A stretch of DNA of 8,473 nucleotides, taken from Pseudomonas sp. GTDB taxonomy: Bacteria > Pseudomonadota > Gammaproteobacteria > Pseudomonadales > Pseudomonadaceae. Below, one piece after another: positions 7,707-8,473 of this stretch. Numbering within the stretch: position 1 is the first letter of the stretch; each line of letters opens with the position of its first letter. Where the stretch lies: contig JARDZH010000053.1 in the NCBI GenBank assembly GCA_029240955.1, forward strand, positions 1 to 8,473, read 5' to 3'. A program made the position numbers and the translations under genes. Below the pieces are notes generated by a model, which searched no databases, had not been told where the DNA came from, and was given only the letters and a program-made list of their open reading frames with translations.

Positions 7707-8473
7707 TTGAACCCTGTGAACACACCGCTTGCCGCTGACCCGCAGCCTGCGTTGGTTAACGCATCCGTCCCGCTCGATAACCTGTACATCGAAAAGGGCA
7801 CTCCACTGTTCAAACGCACGGTGTTGGCGCTGTTCGCTGGCGGGTTCTCGACCTTCACCCTGCTGTATTGCGTACAGCCGATGATGCCGCTGCTTTCGCA
7901 GGAATTTTCGATCAACGCTGCCCAAAGCAGTCTGATTCTGTCGGTGGCCACGGCGATGCTGGCTATCGGTCTGTTGATCACAGGTCCTGTCTCTGACCGA
8001 CTGGGCCGCAAGCCTGTGATGGTGCTGGCATTGTTCTGCGCAGCGCTGGCAACGCTGGCGAGCGCGCTGATGCCAACCTGGGAAACGGTGCTGATGACTC
8101 GCGCGCTGGTCGGGCTCTCGCTCAGCGGCCTGGCTGCTGTGGCGATGACGTATCTGAGCGAGGAGATACATCCCGCGCATCTAGGTCTGGCGATGGGGCT
8201 GTATATCGGCGGCAGCGCGGTGGGTGGCATGAGCGGCAGGCTGATCGCGGGCGTAATGATAGATTACGTCAGCTGGCATGTAGCGATGCTGGTCGTGGGC
8301 GGCCTGGCACTGGGTGCCGCCGTCGCGTTCTGGAAGATGCTTCCCGAGTCGCGCAATTTCCGTGCGCGCTCTCTTCATCCGCGCAGTTTGCTGGACGGAT
8401 TTGCCGTGCAGTTTCGAGACGCCGGGCTGCCGCTGCTGTTTCTCATGGGTTTTCTGTTGATGGGCGCGTTCGT
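7707..8473 (+). CDS. ynfM: MFS transporter, YnfM-like (partial, 3' end missing)
   Basis: The first 255 codons of a major facilitator superfamily transporter of the inner membrane, cut by the right edge two bases into the next codon. I chose the TTG at 7707 because GAGG lies six bases upstream; a GTG three codons later is the alternative. After a ~35-residue polar N-terminus, helices begin at about 38. The motif A loop between helices 2 and 3 is GPVSDRLGRK (93-102). MTYLSEEIHP (~147), GLYIGGSAVGGMSGR (164-178) and LPESRNFR (212-219) match my memory of E. coli YnfM closely. Family members are predicted drug/sugar-type proton antiporters; the substrate is not known. About six helices are in view, then the cytoplasmic loop and the start of helix 7. 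It is divergent from its probable LysR regulator. Confidence 0.94.
   Translation, partial: MNPVNTPLAADPQPALVNASVPLDNLYIEKGTPLFKRTVLALFAGGFSTFTLLYCVQPMMPLLSQEFSINAAQSSLILSVATAMLAIGLLITGPVSDRLGRKPVMVLALFCAALATLASALMPTWETVLMTRALVGLSLSGLAAVAMTYLSEEIHPAHLGLAMGLYIGGSAVGGMSGRLIAGVMIDYVSWHVAMLVVGGLALGAAVAFWKMLPESRNFRARSLHPRSLLDGFAVQFRDAGLPLLFLMGFLLMGAF

Noticed and set aside
7652..8230. 192- and 166-codon minus-strand frames opposite the MFS gene
   Set aside because: They lie antisense to a transporter gene with clear YnfM similarity; low-complexity Gln/Arg/Ser content marks them as shadows.

Overview
The window looks like chromosome of a Pseudomonas of the P. syringae group. This rests on moderately GC-rich coding sequence, a SelO whose length and active-site numbering match the P. 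syringae enzyme as I remember it, an MscK-type channel end and a ynfL/ynfM-like pair of Pseudomonas character, and several short hypothetical genes typical of that group. The assignment comes from recalled families, not from a search.

Layout, left to right. (1) The C-terminal end of an MscK/KefA mechanosensitive channel gene, then a short spacer holding a perfect hairpin and a 16-codon ORF, then selO, a protein AMP-transferase with a TTG start. (2) On the minus strand, converging on selO and overlapping its end by 17 bp, an unrecognised 274-residue protein whose N-terminus resembles type III secretion signals. Upstream of it lies a 146-residue protein with a signal peptide. (3) A minus-strand aspartate/glutamate racemase of the YgeA type, divergent from a plus-strand orphan PAAR-motif (type VI spike tip) gene. 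A strong GC-rich terminator follows the PAAR gene. (4) A minus-strand orphan ParA ATPase with no ParB in view. (5) An AT-richer stretch from about 5740 to 6656, holding what may be a decayed gene and a small four-helix membrane protein gene. Its composition suggests acquired DNA. (6) A divergent LysR regulator/MFS exporter pair corresponding to ynfL/ynfM of E. coli. The exporter runs off the right end.

Functionally this is a set of small independent units, not one pathway. The clear functional pairing is the LysR gene with the MFS gene, which share a 116-bp regulatory interval. The racemase/PAAR divergent interval carries a neat palindrome. I see no CRISPR array, tRNA, rRNA, intact insertion sequence or complete secretion-system cluster. 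The best candidates for something undescribed are the secretion-signal-like 274-residue protein, the decayed-gene/membrane-protein island, and the selO leader.
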